Shown one piece after another: positions 41,865-50,663 of a stretch of 64,000 nucleotides of DNA. Source of the DNA: an uncultured Corynebacterium sp. GTDB lineage: Bacteria; Actinomycetota; Actinomycetes; Mycobacteriales; Mycobacteriaceae. The position numbers and the translations under genes were made by a program. The stretch covers positions 1 through 64,000 of the forward strand of contig CALUCD010000009.1 in NCBI GenBank assembly GCA_943914465.1, read 5' to 3'. A model generated the notes under the pieces. It worked only from the letters and a program-made list of their open reading frames with translations. It had not been told where the DNA came from and ran no database searches. Numbering within the stretch: position 1 is the stretch's first letter; each line of letters starts with the position of its first letter.

Positions 41865-43877
41865 TTGGGCAGACAACAACGCCTTGAGCTGACCTGGACA
41901 AATAAGGACAAAGCGCTCATTCCCACTGAGCAAGGCCGGTACGGCTATACCTGGGTTGACCCGAGGGACCCGCGGTACTGCGAGACGAGGGTCTTAACGG
42001 TCGACGAAACGGTGACCGGGACGAGGGCGGAGAAAGAAGAGGGCACCACCTATTCTGAGCGTGCGGACCTGGAACCTCAGTCAGACAACTTGCTCATTCT
42101 GGGTGAGTCTGGAGACGTGTTGGAGGCGCTCACCCGCGTACCGGAGTGGTCCGAGAAGTACGTCGGGAAGGTCAAGTGCATCTACATTGACCCGCCGTTT
42201 AATACGGCGCAAACCTTCGCCAACTACGAGGACAACCTTGAACACTCCGTCTGGCTCACTATGATGCGAGACCGGCTGCTGCACTTGCGAGACCTGCTGA
42301 GCGAGGACGGCTCGATTTGGGTACACCTCGATGACGTTGAGAGCCACCGGATGAGGTCGCTTTTGGATGAAGTCTTCGGCGCCTCCAACTTCGTTGCGGA
42401 CATTTCATGGCAGCAGACCAGTTCACCCCAAAGCTCCACCACTTCAATTATCGGGCGAGCAGATGACAGCATCCTTGTCTACCGAAAGTCAGAACAGATA
42501 AAATTGAACCGGTTGCCTCGCACGGCCACCATGAACTCGCGCTATAAAAATCCCGATAATGACCCGCTAGGCCCATGGGCAAACGACCCTCGCACTGCTC
42601 CGCATAGCACTAACGACCGCGGATTTCAGGTCTCCGCTTTCTACGGTATCGAGCATCCGATTACTGGGGAAATGTTGTATCCAGCAGCGGACAGACAGTG
42701 GTCTTTCAAGCGTTCTACTATCAAGCAAGCTCTCTATGAATATGGCTTTTATCAAGAAGTAGATCCAGACTTAACCGATAGGTCAGCCCGAATGAACGGT
42801 GTCCCTATAGAGAAACTTGACGCAAGCATCAGGGATTTTCGAATCGTTGATGGCAAGCGCGAGGAGTCGAGGCAAAAAGCGCTAGATCGAATCAAAATGG
42901 AGAATTGGCCCGTGTGGTTCGTGACGGAGACCTCCATGGGGCGGAAGGGATACATCCCAGAACTCGGCGCATCTCCGAGTACCTGGTGGCCGAAGGACGA
43001 GGTGGGGCACACCCGTGAATCAGATGCGGAGATGAAGGCGCTTTTCCCTGGACAGAAGGCCTTCTCCACCCCGAAACCCGAGCGCCTGCTGGAACGGATC
43101 ATCAACATCGCCACGAACCCAGGCGACATTGTGCTTGACTGCTTCGGTGGCTCCGGCACGACCGCAGCAGTCGCACAGAAAATGGGGCGTCGATGGGTCA
43201 CCTGCGAACTCGTGGAAGACACGTTCGACCGTTTCACTCGTCCGCGCTTGGAGAAGGTCGTAAATGGCGAAGACCAGGGTGGTATCACCCTTCAAAAGGA
43301 AGAGCGTATCGACGCAACTGAGGACGGCTTGCCAGACGGCCTCGCCCCGGAAGACGCTCAAAAGTTCAACAGCATGCTCAACAAGGTGCTTGCTGCAAAC
43401 CCCGGACTAAAGAATGAGGCGTCAGTCAAGGCGCTCAAGACAGCAACAAAGACCAAGAATCTAAAGGGCGTGGTCAACTGGCGAGGCGGCGGAGGCTTCT
43501 CTGTCGCCCACTTGGAGCCCGCCTGTTTCGACTACGACCCCGAAGTAGCGCTCACCACCCTGACTGAGCACGCCACCGGCGACTTGCTCGTGCGCTCCGT
43601 AGCGGCGCAACTTCGTTTCGAACTCACCCCCGAAGACCTGCACTTCGACGGCAAGCGTGGCCGCGAACACCTCGTCGTAGTCGAGGGCGTGCTGGACGAG
43701 GAGAAGATTGACGAGGTTATGGCCCACCTTCCAGCCGGCCACTCGGTTCTTTTCGCCGCGACCGTGGTTGACGACTCCGCCCGCGAGCATGTCCGGGGCT
43801 TTAAAAATGGATCGCGAGTCGTTCACGTCCCGCTTGAGATTTTTCCGTACTCCGACGCTGCCGAGGAGGAGAAGTAA
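41865..43877 (+). CDS. Type III restriction-modification DNA methyltransferase (Mod)
   Basis: A 670-residue beta-class N6-adenine/N4-cytosine methyltransferase. The catalytic motif IV reads YIDPPFNTAQTF near 108, and the SAM motif I reads LDCFGGSGTTAA near 426; this IV-before-I order is that of type III Mod proteins. The block between (about 185-385) is the target-recognition domain and is clearly more AT-rich than its surroundings, as expected for horizontally shuffled specificity. A C-terminal extension binds Res. The TTG start has AAGGAG six bases upstream. res starts two bases after the stop. Target sequence unknown. Confidence 0.93.
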   Translation: MGRQQRLELTWTNKDKALIPTEQGRYGYTWVDPRDPRYCETRVLTVDETVTGTRAEKEEGTTYSERADLEPQSDNLLILGESGDVLEALTRVPEWSEKYVGKVKCIYIDPPFNTAQTFANYEDNLEHSVWLTMMRDRLLHLRDLLSEDGSIWVHLDDVESHRMRSLLDEVFGASNFVADISWQQTSSPQSSTTSIIGRADDSILVYRKSEQIKLNRLPRTATMNSRYKNPDNDPLGPWANDPRTAPHSTNDRGFQVSAFYGIEHPITGEMLYPAADRQWSFKRSTIKQALYEYGFYQEVDPDLTDRSARMNGVPIEKLDASIRDFRIVDGKREESRQKALDRIKMENWPVWFVTETSMGRKGYIPELGASPSTWWPKDEVGHTRESDAEMKALFPGQKAFSTPKPERLLERIINIATNPGDIVLDCFGGSGTTAAVAQKMGRRWVTCELVEDTFDRFTRPRLEKVVNGEDQGGITLQKEERIDATEDGLPDGLAPEDAQKFNSMLNKVLAANPGLKNEASVKALKTATKTKNLKGVVNWRGGGGFSVAHLEPACFDYDPEVALTTLTEHATGDLLVRSVAAQLRFELTPEDLHFDGKRGREHLVVVEGVLDEEKIDEVMAHLPAGHSVLFAATVVDDSAREHVRGFKNGSRVVHVPLEIFPYSDAAEEEK

Positions 43878-43879
43878 CG

Positions 43880-46453
43880 ATGGCACAGAAACTCAACCTC
43901 TCCTACGACGAAAACCTGGTTGCAGAACTCACCTCGAAGTTCGACCTCCGCGCCCCGAACACCGAAGCGATCACCGAGTTGGTGAAACGAATCGAGAACG
44001 GCAACTACGACGCGCTAGAACCGCTGGTGCTCAACCTCGCCACCGGCGCTGGCAAGACCTACGTCATGGCCGCGTTTATTGAGTACCTACGCCGCCAAGG
44101 CCACCCCAATGTCATGGTGGTCACCCCGACGAAGGTGGTGCAGGACAAGACCGTCCTCGACTTCACGCAAGGCTCGCACCGCTACATCGGCGGCTTCGAC
44201 GTGCCACCCCGACTTGTCACTCCGGGTGACGTGTCGAACTTGCGGATCAACGACGCAGCGGCTGACCTTTTTGTGGGCGAGGGTGCGTCTACCCTCTACG
44301 TTTTCAACGTCCACCAACTTTTTCCGCCAAAGGAAGGCGGCAAGAACGTCGCAACGGGCGACGAAGCGGCACGCCGTAAAACCTGGAAGTTTCAGGAGGA
44401 CTCCGGAGCACTCGCGCAGCGACTCATTGACACGGAAGACTTGGTCATCATCGCCGACGAGTCCCACCTGTTCGGTACCACCGCAAAGACATTTAGAAAG
44501 TCGCTGACCGCGCTCAAACCGGTCGTGACCGTGGGGCTGACGGCCTCGCCAGACGAGGGCGACGACATTGTCTACCGCTACCCGCTGTGGCGGGCCATCC
44601 AGGACGGCTACGTCAAGCAACCGGTGCTTGTCTACCGCGACTCGGGCTACGACTCGGAAGACCGCCAACTCCAAGACGCGTTGTCGCTGTTGGCTATCAA
44701 GGAAGAGGCATACGCGAACTACAGGGCCGCACACCCGAACGGCAAGCAGACCAAACCGCTGCTGTTCGTCGTCTGCTCCGGCGTGCCTCACGCAACTGAG
44801 GTTGCCGAGCGGCTTCGCGGCCCGGGCTTCGTGGGCGACCCGCTCGCCGTTCTCCAAGTCGACAACGAGCACAACGACAACACCACCCAGTCTTTCCTGC
44901 GTTATCTCGACACGGACCACTCTCCGGTCCGGGTGATCGTGTCGGTCAACAAGCTGCGCGAGGGCTGGGACACGAAGCGCATTGCGGTGATGTGTACGCT
45001 GCGCACAATGGGCTCGGAGGTGCTGACCCAACAGGTTATGGGCCGCGGTCTCCGTTTGCCGTTCGGGGCGCTCACGGGCGTTCCTGCCATTGACGAACTA
45101 GACATCTTGTCGCACGAGTCCTTCGTCAAACTGCTGGAAAGTGAGAATGTCCTTAAGCAGTTCGGTATCGAAGACGCGGTGCGAGACGGCGACGGCACAG
45201 AAATCATCACCCCGCCTGGAACGACCAACCCACCGCAAGTGGGCCCTGCCACCGGCACCGCCGGTGGCACCTCCACTACCACCGGCGAGACTGGCAGCAC
45301 GGCGGTGCGACCTGGCGAAGGCTCGTTTACCTCTAACGAAGTAACTATTGCCCCAGGCGGCCGGACCGTGGGCACACGAGCACTTACCGACGAAGACGAC
45401 GTGACCAAGGGCGTCGAGATGTTCACACCGGTCGTTGTCTATGTCAATAAAGAGTTCGCTGGCACCACCTTTGACTTCCCATCTTCGACCATGACGAAGA
45501 CGAAGAAGCAATTTGAACTGGTCGACGTCACCAACGCCGCCGTTGTCGAGCAAGCACGCAAAGTCACCGACACCGACGAATACTTGGCACGTACCAAGAT
45601 TGGTGTCGCAGAAGAAGGCAACGCTATCGAGCTCGACAACGATGAGCGCTTCGCCGTGCCGAGTTTCAAACAGACGTCTTCCCAGGTGGCAGCGGAACTT
45701 ATCCGCCGCGTCATGGGTTCCGGCGCGGTTGCCGCGACGGCAGAAAACACCAGCCAACTCAAGCGCCGTATCGTGCCAGCCTTTATGGACGCAGCCAAGA
45801 TTGACCAATGGACGGAGAAGGCCAAGGAGTCCGCTGCCCGACACCTTCGAGAACTCGTGGTCGAAGAGTCCAAAAAGGCGCACGCCCAGACCGGAACGAC
45901 AGTGACTATCCACCCGGTTACTTTGCCCATTGACGACTCGTTCACTTTGGAACTCGACAAGAAGGTGCTGCAACTGCTTGACCGGCAAGCAAAGAGCGCG
46001 AGTAAGGCCGGCTTTAGCGACGCCGAGTTCTACGGCACCTGGAAGAAGGGCCTGTTCGAGGCAGCCCGCTTCGACTCGTTTACGGGCGAATACCGCCTTG
46101 CTGCACTGCTGGACCTCGACCCGAATGTCGTGTGGTGGAAACGTATCTACGCCCACGAAGGCGCAAGGGTGGCCTACACACCGCGTAACTCGTACGTGCC
46201 AGACTTCGTCGTTTTCGACAAGGAAGGCACCCACTGGATTGTCGAAGCCAAAGAAAACCGCGGCCGAGACGACGAGCGTGTCCAGGCCAAGCGTGCGGCT
46301 GCCGAGCGCGTGGTGCGCCAACTCGTAGGTATGCCGGAGTACGAGGACCAGACCTGGGGCTACCTCATTGCCTACGAGGACGACATTGCCTCCTCCGACT
46401 CGTGGGCCGACTTGATTGCCGGTTCGGTGACGGAGCGGATGCCGAAGTTATAG
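43880..46453 (+). CDS. Type III restriction subunit (Res)
   Basis: A superfamily 2 helicase-nuclease of 857 residues. Walker A ATGAGKT lies near 54-60, DESH near 192, the LTASP motif near 216, and motif VI QQVMGRGLRLPFG near 385. A Thr/Gly-rich linker (about 440-480) separates the helicase from the rest. The C-terminal PD-(D/E)xK nuclease shows PDFVVFDKEG...VEAKEN near 773-795. With Mod it should cut between two head-to-head unmethylated sites after ATP-driven diffusion. GGAGG precedes the ATG. All key motifs are intact, so the system looks functional. Confidence 0.93.
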   Translation: MAQKLNLSYDENLVAELTSKFDLRAPNTEAITELVKRIENGNYDALEPLVLNLATGAGKTYVMAAFIEYLRRQGHPNVMVVTPTKVVQDKTVLDFTQGSHRYIGGFDVPPRLVTPGDVSNLRINDAAADLFVGEGASTLYVFNVHQLFPPKEGGKNVATGDEAARRKTWKFQEDSGALAQRLIDTEDLVIIADESHLFGTTAKTFRKSLTALKPVVTVGLTASPDEGDDIVYRYPLWRAIQDGYVKQPVLVYRDSGYDSEDRQLQDALSLLAIKEEAYANYRAAHPNGKQTKPLLFVVCSGVPHATEVAERLRGPGFVGDPLAVLQVDNEHNDNTTQSFLRYLDTDHSPVRVIVSVNKLREGWDTKRIAVMCTLRTMGSEVLTQQVMGRGLRLPFGALTGVPAIDELDILSHESFVKLLESENVLKQFGIEDAVRDGDGTEIITPPGTTNPPQVGPATGTAGGTSTTTGETGSTAVRPGEGSFTSNEVTIAPGGRTVGTRALTDEDDVTKGVEMFTPVVVYVNKEFAGTTFDFPSSTMTKTKKQFELVDVTNAAVVEQARKVTDTDEYLARTKIGVAEEGNAIELDNDERFAVPSFKQTSSQVAAELIRRVMGSGAVAATAENTSQLKRRIVPAFMDAAKIDQWTEKAKESAARHLRELVVEESKKAHAQTGTTVTIHPVTLPIDDSFTLELDKKVLQLLDRQAKSASKAGFSDAEFYGTWKKGLFEAARFDSFTGEYRLAALLDLDPNVVWWKRIYAHEGARVAYTPRNSYVPDFVVFDKEGTHWIVEAKENRGRDDERVQAKRAAAERVVRQLVGMPEYEDQTWGYLIAYEDDIASSDSWADLIAGSVTERMPKL

Positions 46454-46513
46454 GAATGACTGCCGAGTTGGGTGGAACTGACCGCCGTCCAACTTGGTCT
46501 ATACTGCCGGGCC

Positions 46514-46957
46514 ATGCGCGACATCTACTACCACCAAGGTAATGTTCACCCGCGGGCGATTATCGCTGAGCAGCGAGAAGACGGCTGCTGGGTCATGGAA
46601 AACGAAGGCCAGACAATCGCTACCACACTGCCCACGGACAGGTTTTTGGTCGGCTTTATGGAGGCTCCTGAGGAGCTCGAATGGTCAACGAATGATCGGC
46701 GCAGAATCGCCGCAACGGAAATTCGCGACATGATTCGAGACGGGGCCGAATTGGCGTGGCTGCGAACCAAAGAGGAAGTGCGCAGCCACAACGAAAGGCA
46801 CCCGGACACCTTGTACCTCGACCTCAACGGGTTGCACACTCACCGCTTCGAGGACTTCCCGGTGCTTTGGACCGCTTGGGTAAACAGCGACAAGCCACTC
46901 ATGCACGAGGACCACGAAGACTGGAGGGTCCCGCTCGTGGCTTTGTACAACGCCTAG
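46514..46957 (+). CDS. Unrecognised 147-residue protein after res
   Basis: I do not recognise this protein. It is soluble, acidic and rich in aromatic residues, His and Asp (MRDIYYHQGN start; HTHRFEDFPVLWTAW and HEDHEDW near the end). There is no signal peptide or membrane helix. The ATG at 46514 lies eight bases after TATACT (46500-46505), giving it its own leaderless-type promoter, so it need not depend on mod-res transcription. The GTG at 46472 is an alternative start. It lies 60 bases after res and may be an accessory defence gene or an unrelated cargo gene. Confidence 0.6.
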   Translation: MRDIYYHQGNVHPRAIIAEQREDGCWVMENEGQTIATTLPTDRFLVGFMEAPEELEWSTNDRRRIAATEIRDMIRDGAELAWLRTKEEVRSHNERHPDTLYLDLNGLHTHRFEDFPVLWTAWVNSDKPLMHEDHEDWRVPLVALYNA

Positions 46958-47042
46958 AAAACTCGCCCCAAAGCTCTCGGAATTGCGTGGCTAGTTCGAG
47001 GATCAGTGCCAAACCCACTAGATGCGAGTGTTAGCTGACCAG

Positions 47043-48305
47043 TTATTCCGCGGAACTGAGCCGGTCTGGGAACCACTCCAGAACCTGGGCAAAACGCCCG
47101 CGTCCACGCGGGATGACGTTGAACGAGACAATACTCGCCTGGTTGAGGCAGTCCTGACCAATCGCCTCGACATGGTCGAAGAAGACATTGTCATCCGAGA
47201 AGTCGACCGTCGCGTCGACCGGAGCAAACCTCGACACGGGCAGCGGGTCGAAAGTAGCGAACTCATGCTGCCTGTATAGACGAAGCGGCTCGCTACCTTC
47301 CCACTCAATCCCAACCCTCAAGTCGTACACTCCACTGCCACTTCGTTTACTCATTCCGCGCGCGGCGAGCATGAAGTCGGCCACAAACGCCTCGATAAAG
47401 AACGCATCAACCGCCGTTCCGTTTTCTTCCGTAACCGGAAGGTTCACCAAAGCAGACACCGAGCCGTCGTCGTGGAAACCTAGATACGACTCGGGACGCT
47501 TCGTTTCGTCAGCTAGTAGGACGTAACGCCAGCTACGAAAACCTCGGCGAGGGTAAACGTTACTGGAATAAGCCCCAAGCGGCGTTTCGGGGCGCCCGTA
47601 TCCCCACAGATTGTCCCGCTGATTCACAAGCCGGTTGACGAACTGGCTTACGTCCTGGTTTTCCATAGGCACCGTCACGGTCCCCGTGACGGGCCGCGCG
47701 ACGGCAACCGCCCAATAACCATCTGATGTGGCCAAGTCGCAGGTACGTCCATAGAGGTCCAGCAGCGTCTGGCGCTGCTCGCGGGATGTGGCGAACCGTC
47801 GTTGGTAGAGACGGGCGATTTCCGACTCGGGAAGCCAGCCGGTGTCCGCTCCGTGGCGAACCGGGACATGAAATTTCCTGTCCTTGTCGATGAGCATGTG
47901 CGGCACTTGATGACTTGCCGGTACTACGACCACTAGGGCTCTCGGAGCGTCATCCGAACCGAGGGGAATGGGCTCAACGTTGTGCAACGGTGGTGTGACA
48001 TGGTTGTAGGCAACGCGCTGGTACGCCTGGATGTAGTTGTCATCGACCTCGCCGACATCTAGACGGCTACCCGCACGACTATTACTGTCCGTCACACCGT
48101 AGACGGGCACCCCACCTCCGTAGTTAGCCATGGCGGCCAAGTCCTTCTTTACATCCGACTGGGCCAGGGACTCTTTCGGTGGCAGCGAGCGTTTGAAGTC
48201 CAGCGACTCGGATTCCGGGACGCTTTCCGCGGCGGCTTGGGTAACCATCTGGTCTGTAATAGGGCCGGCGGGTAGGGCGAGAGCTCGGTGCAGTGAAGTG
48301 AACAT
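47043..48305 (-). CDS. AlbA_2/Schlafen-type putative ATP-binding protein
   Basis: A 420-residue protein. Residues of about 30-170 match the AlbA_2 (Schlafen-like) domain: SESLDFKRSLPP, then DVKKDLAAMANYGGGVPVYGV, where bacterial relatives have E-x-x-x-x-E(D)-F-K and A-N-(A/S/T)-x-G-G. The RHGADTGWLPESEIARLYQRRF segment is the usual domain end. The C-terminal 200 residues are not recognised. Family members include transcription regulators, helicases and defence proteins such as prokaryotic Schlafens. The ATG at 48305 lies seven bases after TACGCT; a longer start at 48413 is less likely. It is divergent from the ImmA-like/PIN pair and convergent with the small gene before it. Confidence 0.75.
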   Translation of the reverse strand: MFTSLHRALALPAGPITDQMVTQAAAESVPESESLDFKRSLPPKESLAQSDVKKDLAAMANYGGGVPVYGVTDSNSRAGSRLDVGEVDDNYIQAYQRVAYNHVTPPLHNVEPIPLGSDDAPRALVVVVPASHQVPHMLIDKDRKFHVPVRHGADTGWLPESEIARLYQRRFATSREQRQTLLDLYGRTCDLATSDGYWAVAVARPVTGTVTVPMENQDVSQFVNRLVNQRDNLWGYGRPETPLGAYSSNVYPRRGFRSWRYVLLADETKRPESYLGFHDDGSVSALVNLPVTEENGTAVDAFFIEAFVADFMLAARGMSKRSGSGVYDLRVGIEWEGSEPLRLYRQHEFATFDPLPVSRFAPVDATVDFSDDNVFFDHVEAIGQDCLNQASIVSFNVIPRGRGRFAQVLEWFPDRLSSAE

Positions 48306-48509
48306 GTACCCCAGCGTAGGCAGTATTAAGAAATGGGGTCCGAAGCGATTGCCAGGGTCGGAACCCTGATTTTCAACCGGGAGCGGAACCTGGTGTAACC
48401 GGGATGCGACCACGTACCTGGCATAAGTGGTCAGGGGATTTTCTTTACGTCTCTCTAACGGTCTTTACGGCTTCGGTGGCGGCGGCCACCAGTTCCCGGC
48501 CAGTTAGTT

Positions 48510-48532
48510 TCAGCTCAAACTATGATTGAGCT
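48510..48532 (+). promoter_or_regulatory. Operator-like palindrome over the -10 box of the ImmA-like/PIN pair
   Basis: Perfect 8-base inverted arms CAGCTCAA (48510-48517) and TTGAGCTG (48525-48532) enclose seven bases. The near-consensus -10 box TATGAT (48520-48525) lies inside. A protein bound here would block transcription of the pair starting at 48564. No clear -35 box. Confidence 0.65.
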
Positions 48533-48563
48533 GGGCTGAAAACCGTGATCTAAGGAGGCACGA

Positions 48564-49790
48564 TTGGGTCAAATCTCGGCCGCCAGCGAATGTATTACTG
48601 TCACCGTAGACAGAGAGGGCGTTGACATTCCGAAGTCCGTCTTTCTTCATCTCTTCGAGCAGTCTTTCAAGAAGTATTCTGCCCCCTACAGAGACGCAAT
48701 TGACAAGGGAAGAATCTCGCTGTCCGAACTGCAAAAGCTCGCGCACAAAGCCGAGATTCCCTGGTGCCTCTTTTTCGCACCCGAGGAACTCGTTAATGAG
48801 CAGGTTAGCCATAAAGCTCAGGAGCTAAGAAAAGGCGTTCCTCGCCGAGACTCCATCAGTGTCGGGACGAGAGGGTCCGTCGATGTGAGCGAAGTTGACT
48901 TGATTGTCATGGACTTAATGCGCAAACAGGCGAAATTGCGCGAATATGGAAGCAAAGCGCCCGACAACAAGATTCTAGGATTGCTTCAAAAGCAGAGTGC
49001 TCTGAGTACAGAAGAGCAGGCGCAACTGCTCGCGGACAAGTTGGATTTCTCCTATCCCCAATTCCAGCAGTGCAAGGATGCAGGAGCAGCGCTCGACTAC
49101 TTCATCAGCCGATTAGCAGCACAAAACGTCTTAGTTTCTCAAGGCGTTGAGGATCAGTTCATGCCTCAGAGCACACGCGACATTGGGTGCAGTGGGGTGA
49201 CTATTCGAGACAAGTGCTACCCCTACATTTACTTAACCAGGGGAAGACACGACGACCACCAAGAAGTTCCTCGGCGGAAAATCTTTACCTTAGCTCTGCT
49301 CACTGTGCTCATTGCTCAAAAGCAATTTTCAGTTGTGGAATGGAATGACGGCAACCCCGAGAGTTTCGAAATCGAATCGGAAGGAGTATTGGCCTACGAC
49401 ATCGCTGCCGCTTTTCTGATGCCTCGTGACCGCTTGAACCCAGGGAATCTCGAAACTTTGGAGGGGGTAAGAGAGGCCGCTAAGCATTTTCAGGTGACCC
49501 CGAGTGCTTTGGTGGTCCGATGTGCCAGGTCACAACTCATGCCGTGGGATCGTGCAACGGATTTCCTCAGCCAATTGCGCCAAGAGTTTCAAAGCGCCCC
49601 AAAATCTGAAAACTGGGGCCACCATAAGACCGAGAACGCGATTGCGAAGTTTGCTAACCGCGAGTTCGTGCGTCGCATGTTCGATGCCTTAGATGCCGGA
49701 AAATTGTCGGAGAGTGAATTTCGGCTGGTTGTGACCCACAACAAGATGGGCAAACATCAGCTTCCTGACCTCCGGAGGGCTGTGGAGTGA
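48564..49790 (+). CDS. ImmA/IrrE-like protein lacking the HExxH motif, probable antitoxin
   Basis: A 408-residue protein. The N-terminal part has an XRE-like helix-turn-helix stretch (ISLSELQKLAHKAEIPWCLFF, about 48-70). The C-terminal half follows the ImmA/IrrE metallopeptidase layout: YIYLTR, then RRKIFTLALLTVLIAQ near 236, then AYDIAAAFLMPRD near 277. At the point where active members read FTLAHELGHLL, both His residues and the Glu are missing, so proteolysis is not expected. The TTG start has TAAGGAGG five bases upstream. The stop overlaps the start of the PIN gene. The layout suggests a DNA-binding antitoxin that autoregulates at the palindrome upstream. Confidence 0.78.
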   Translation: MGQISAASECITVTVDREGVDIPKSVFLHLFEQSFKKYSAPYRDAIDKGRISLSELQKLAHKAEIPWCLFFAPEELVNEQVSHKAQELRKGVPRRDSISVGTRGSVDVSEVDLIVMDLMRKQAKLREYGSKAPDNKILGLLQKQSALSTEEQAQLLADKLDFSYPQFQQCKDAGAALDYFISRLAAQNVLVSQGVEDQFMPQSTRDIGCSGVTIRDKCYPYIYLTRGRHDDHQEVPRRKIFTLALLTVLIAQKQFSVVEWNDGNPESFEIESEGVLAYDIAAAFLMPRDRLNPGNLETLEGVREAAKHFQVTPSALVVRCARSQLMPWDRATDFLSQLRQEFQSAPKSENWGHHKTENAIAKFANREFVRRMFDALDAGKLSESEFRLVVTHNKMGKHQLPDLRRAVE

Positions 49791-50239
49791 TGTACCTGCA
49801 AACCCGATACATCATTGACACAAACGTGCTCAACAAGATCGACGTTCACGAACGAGCAAGTCAATTCTTCACGACCAGTTGCTTGCTCCAAGATGCCGTA
49901 CTCGATGAAGCCTCCGGTTTCCCCGACATCGAAGACCTTCGAAAACTGAGGTACCCGACCACAGTGGAGCTACTCAGGATATTGATGGAGGTGATGACAA
50001 CAATCGACATCAAGGACAAGCGAGTAGTCAATCTCTGGAAAAATAAGGGTGCTGCCGATCCAGTCTTAACCGCAGTGGTACTTCATGCCCGCGAGCAGCA
50101 AAGCGATTGCATGCTTAAGGATAAATGGGTGATCGTTACGGACGACAGGGGTGTTCGCTATCTTGCGAAGAGGCACGAAATCGAAGTCTTGTCGGGTGAC
50201 CATTTTCGAGAGCTTCTGCGTGAGCGAATGTCCAGTTAG
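49790..50239 (+). CDS. PIN-domain-like protein, probable toxin
   Basis: A 149-residue PIN-fold protein. The first acidic residue lies in YIIDTNVL near 9, the third group in GAADPVLTAVVL near 88, and the last in VIVTDDRGVRYLAKRHEIEVL near 117-136, where T-D-D-x-G is the conserved end of the active site. PIN toxins cleave RNA. The ATG overlaps the stop of the ImmA-like gene by one base; a GTG one codon earlier is possible. The tight coupling and the family pairing support a toxin-antitoxin-like module, possibly with a phage-defence role. Confidence 0.82.
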   Translation: MYLQTRYIIDTNVLNKIDVHERASQFFTTSCLLQDAVLDEASGFPDIEDLRKLRYPTTVELLRILMEVMTTIDIKDKRVVNLWKNKGAADPVLTAVVLHAREQQSDCMLKDKWVIVTDDRGVRYLAKRHEIEVLSGDHFRELLRERMSS

Positions 50240-50322
50240 CCTGCCTTTACCGCGCCCTAACTTGGCTGGTGCTCGACACCCCCGACCTGGCGACAACGTG
50301 GATACGACGACATGCTCAAAAC

Positions 50323-50598
50323 ATGACCTCACACCACGACAATTCCTGGGCCGCCCAAGCCGCGCCCGATAGCTTTTACGCACTGACACCAAGTGGCTCC
50401 GCCCCGTACCCCGCGACGGGGTCTCGGATAGAAGTCCGGGACGAGAACTTCAACCTCCTGTCCATCCACTGGTCGGCGGCCGCAGCACTCGGCGAGACCG
50501 GTGAGAGGTTGGCCCGCGGTGAGAAAGCTGCTGTGTACCTCGCGCGGTGGGACAGGATCGAAACCGACAACGACCCTCTGCTCAAAGAGGCGTCCTAG
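50323..50598 (+). CDS. Small unrecognised protein
   Basis: A 91-residue soluble protein (MTSHHDNSWAAQAAPDSFY..., later IHWSAAAALGETGERLARGE). No family recognised, no membrane segment, no obvious motif. The ATG at 50323 is preferred over the TTG at 50269, which gives an Arg-rich extension. It is 84 bases after the PIN gene and could belong to its transcript. Codon use is like that of the res gene. Confidence 0.5.
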   Translation: MTSHHDNSWAAQAAPDSFYALTPSGSAPYPATGSRIEVRDENFNLLSIHWSAAAALGETGERLARGEKAAVYLARWDRIETDNDPLLKEAS

Positions 50599-50663
50599 CC
50601 TCTATCGAACCTCGTACCCCTGTGGTTGTTTGCCACCCTGGGCTCTAGGCAGGCTTCTGGCGT

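Noticed and set aside
44087..45031. A 314-codon minus-strand frame opposite res
   Set aside because: Same reason: antisense of the helicase domain with no recognisable motifs.
45098..46321. A 407-codon minus-strand frame opposite res
   Set aside because: Shadow created by GC-rich third positions of res. The translation is Cys/Val/Gly-rich and matches no known fold, while res has all its motifs.
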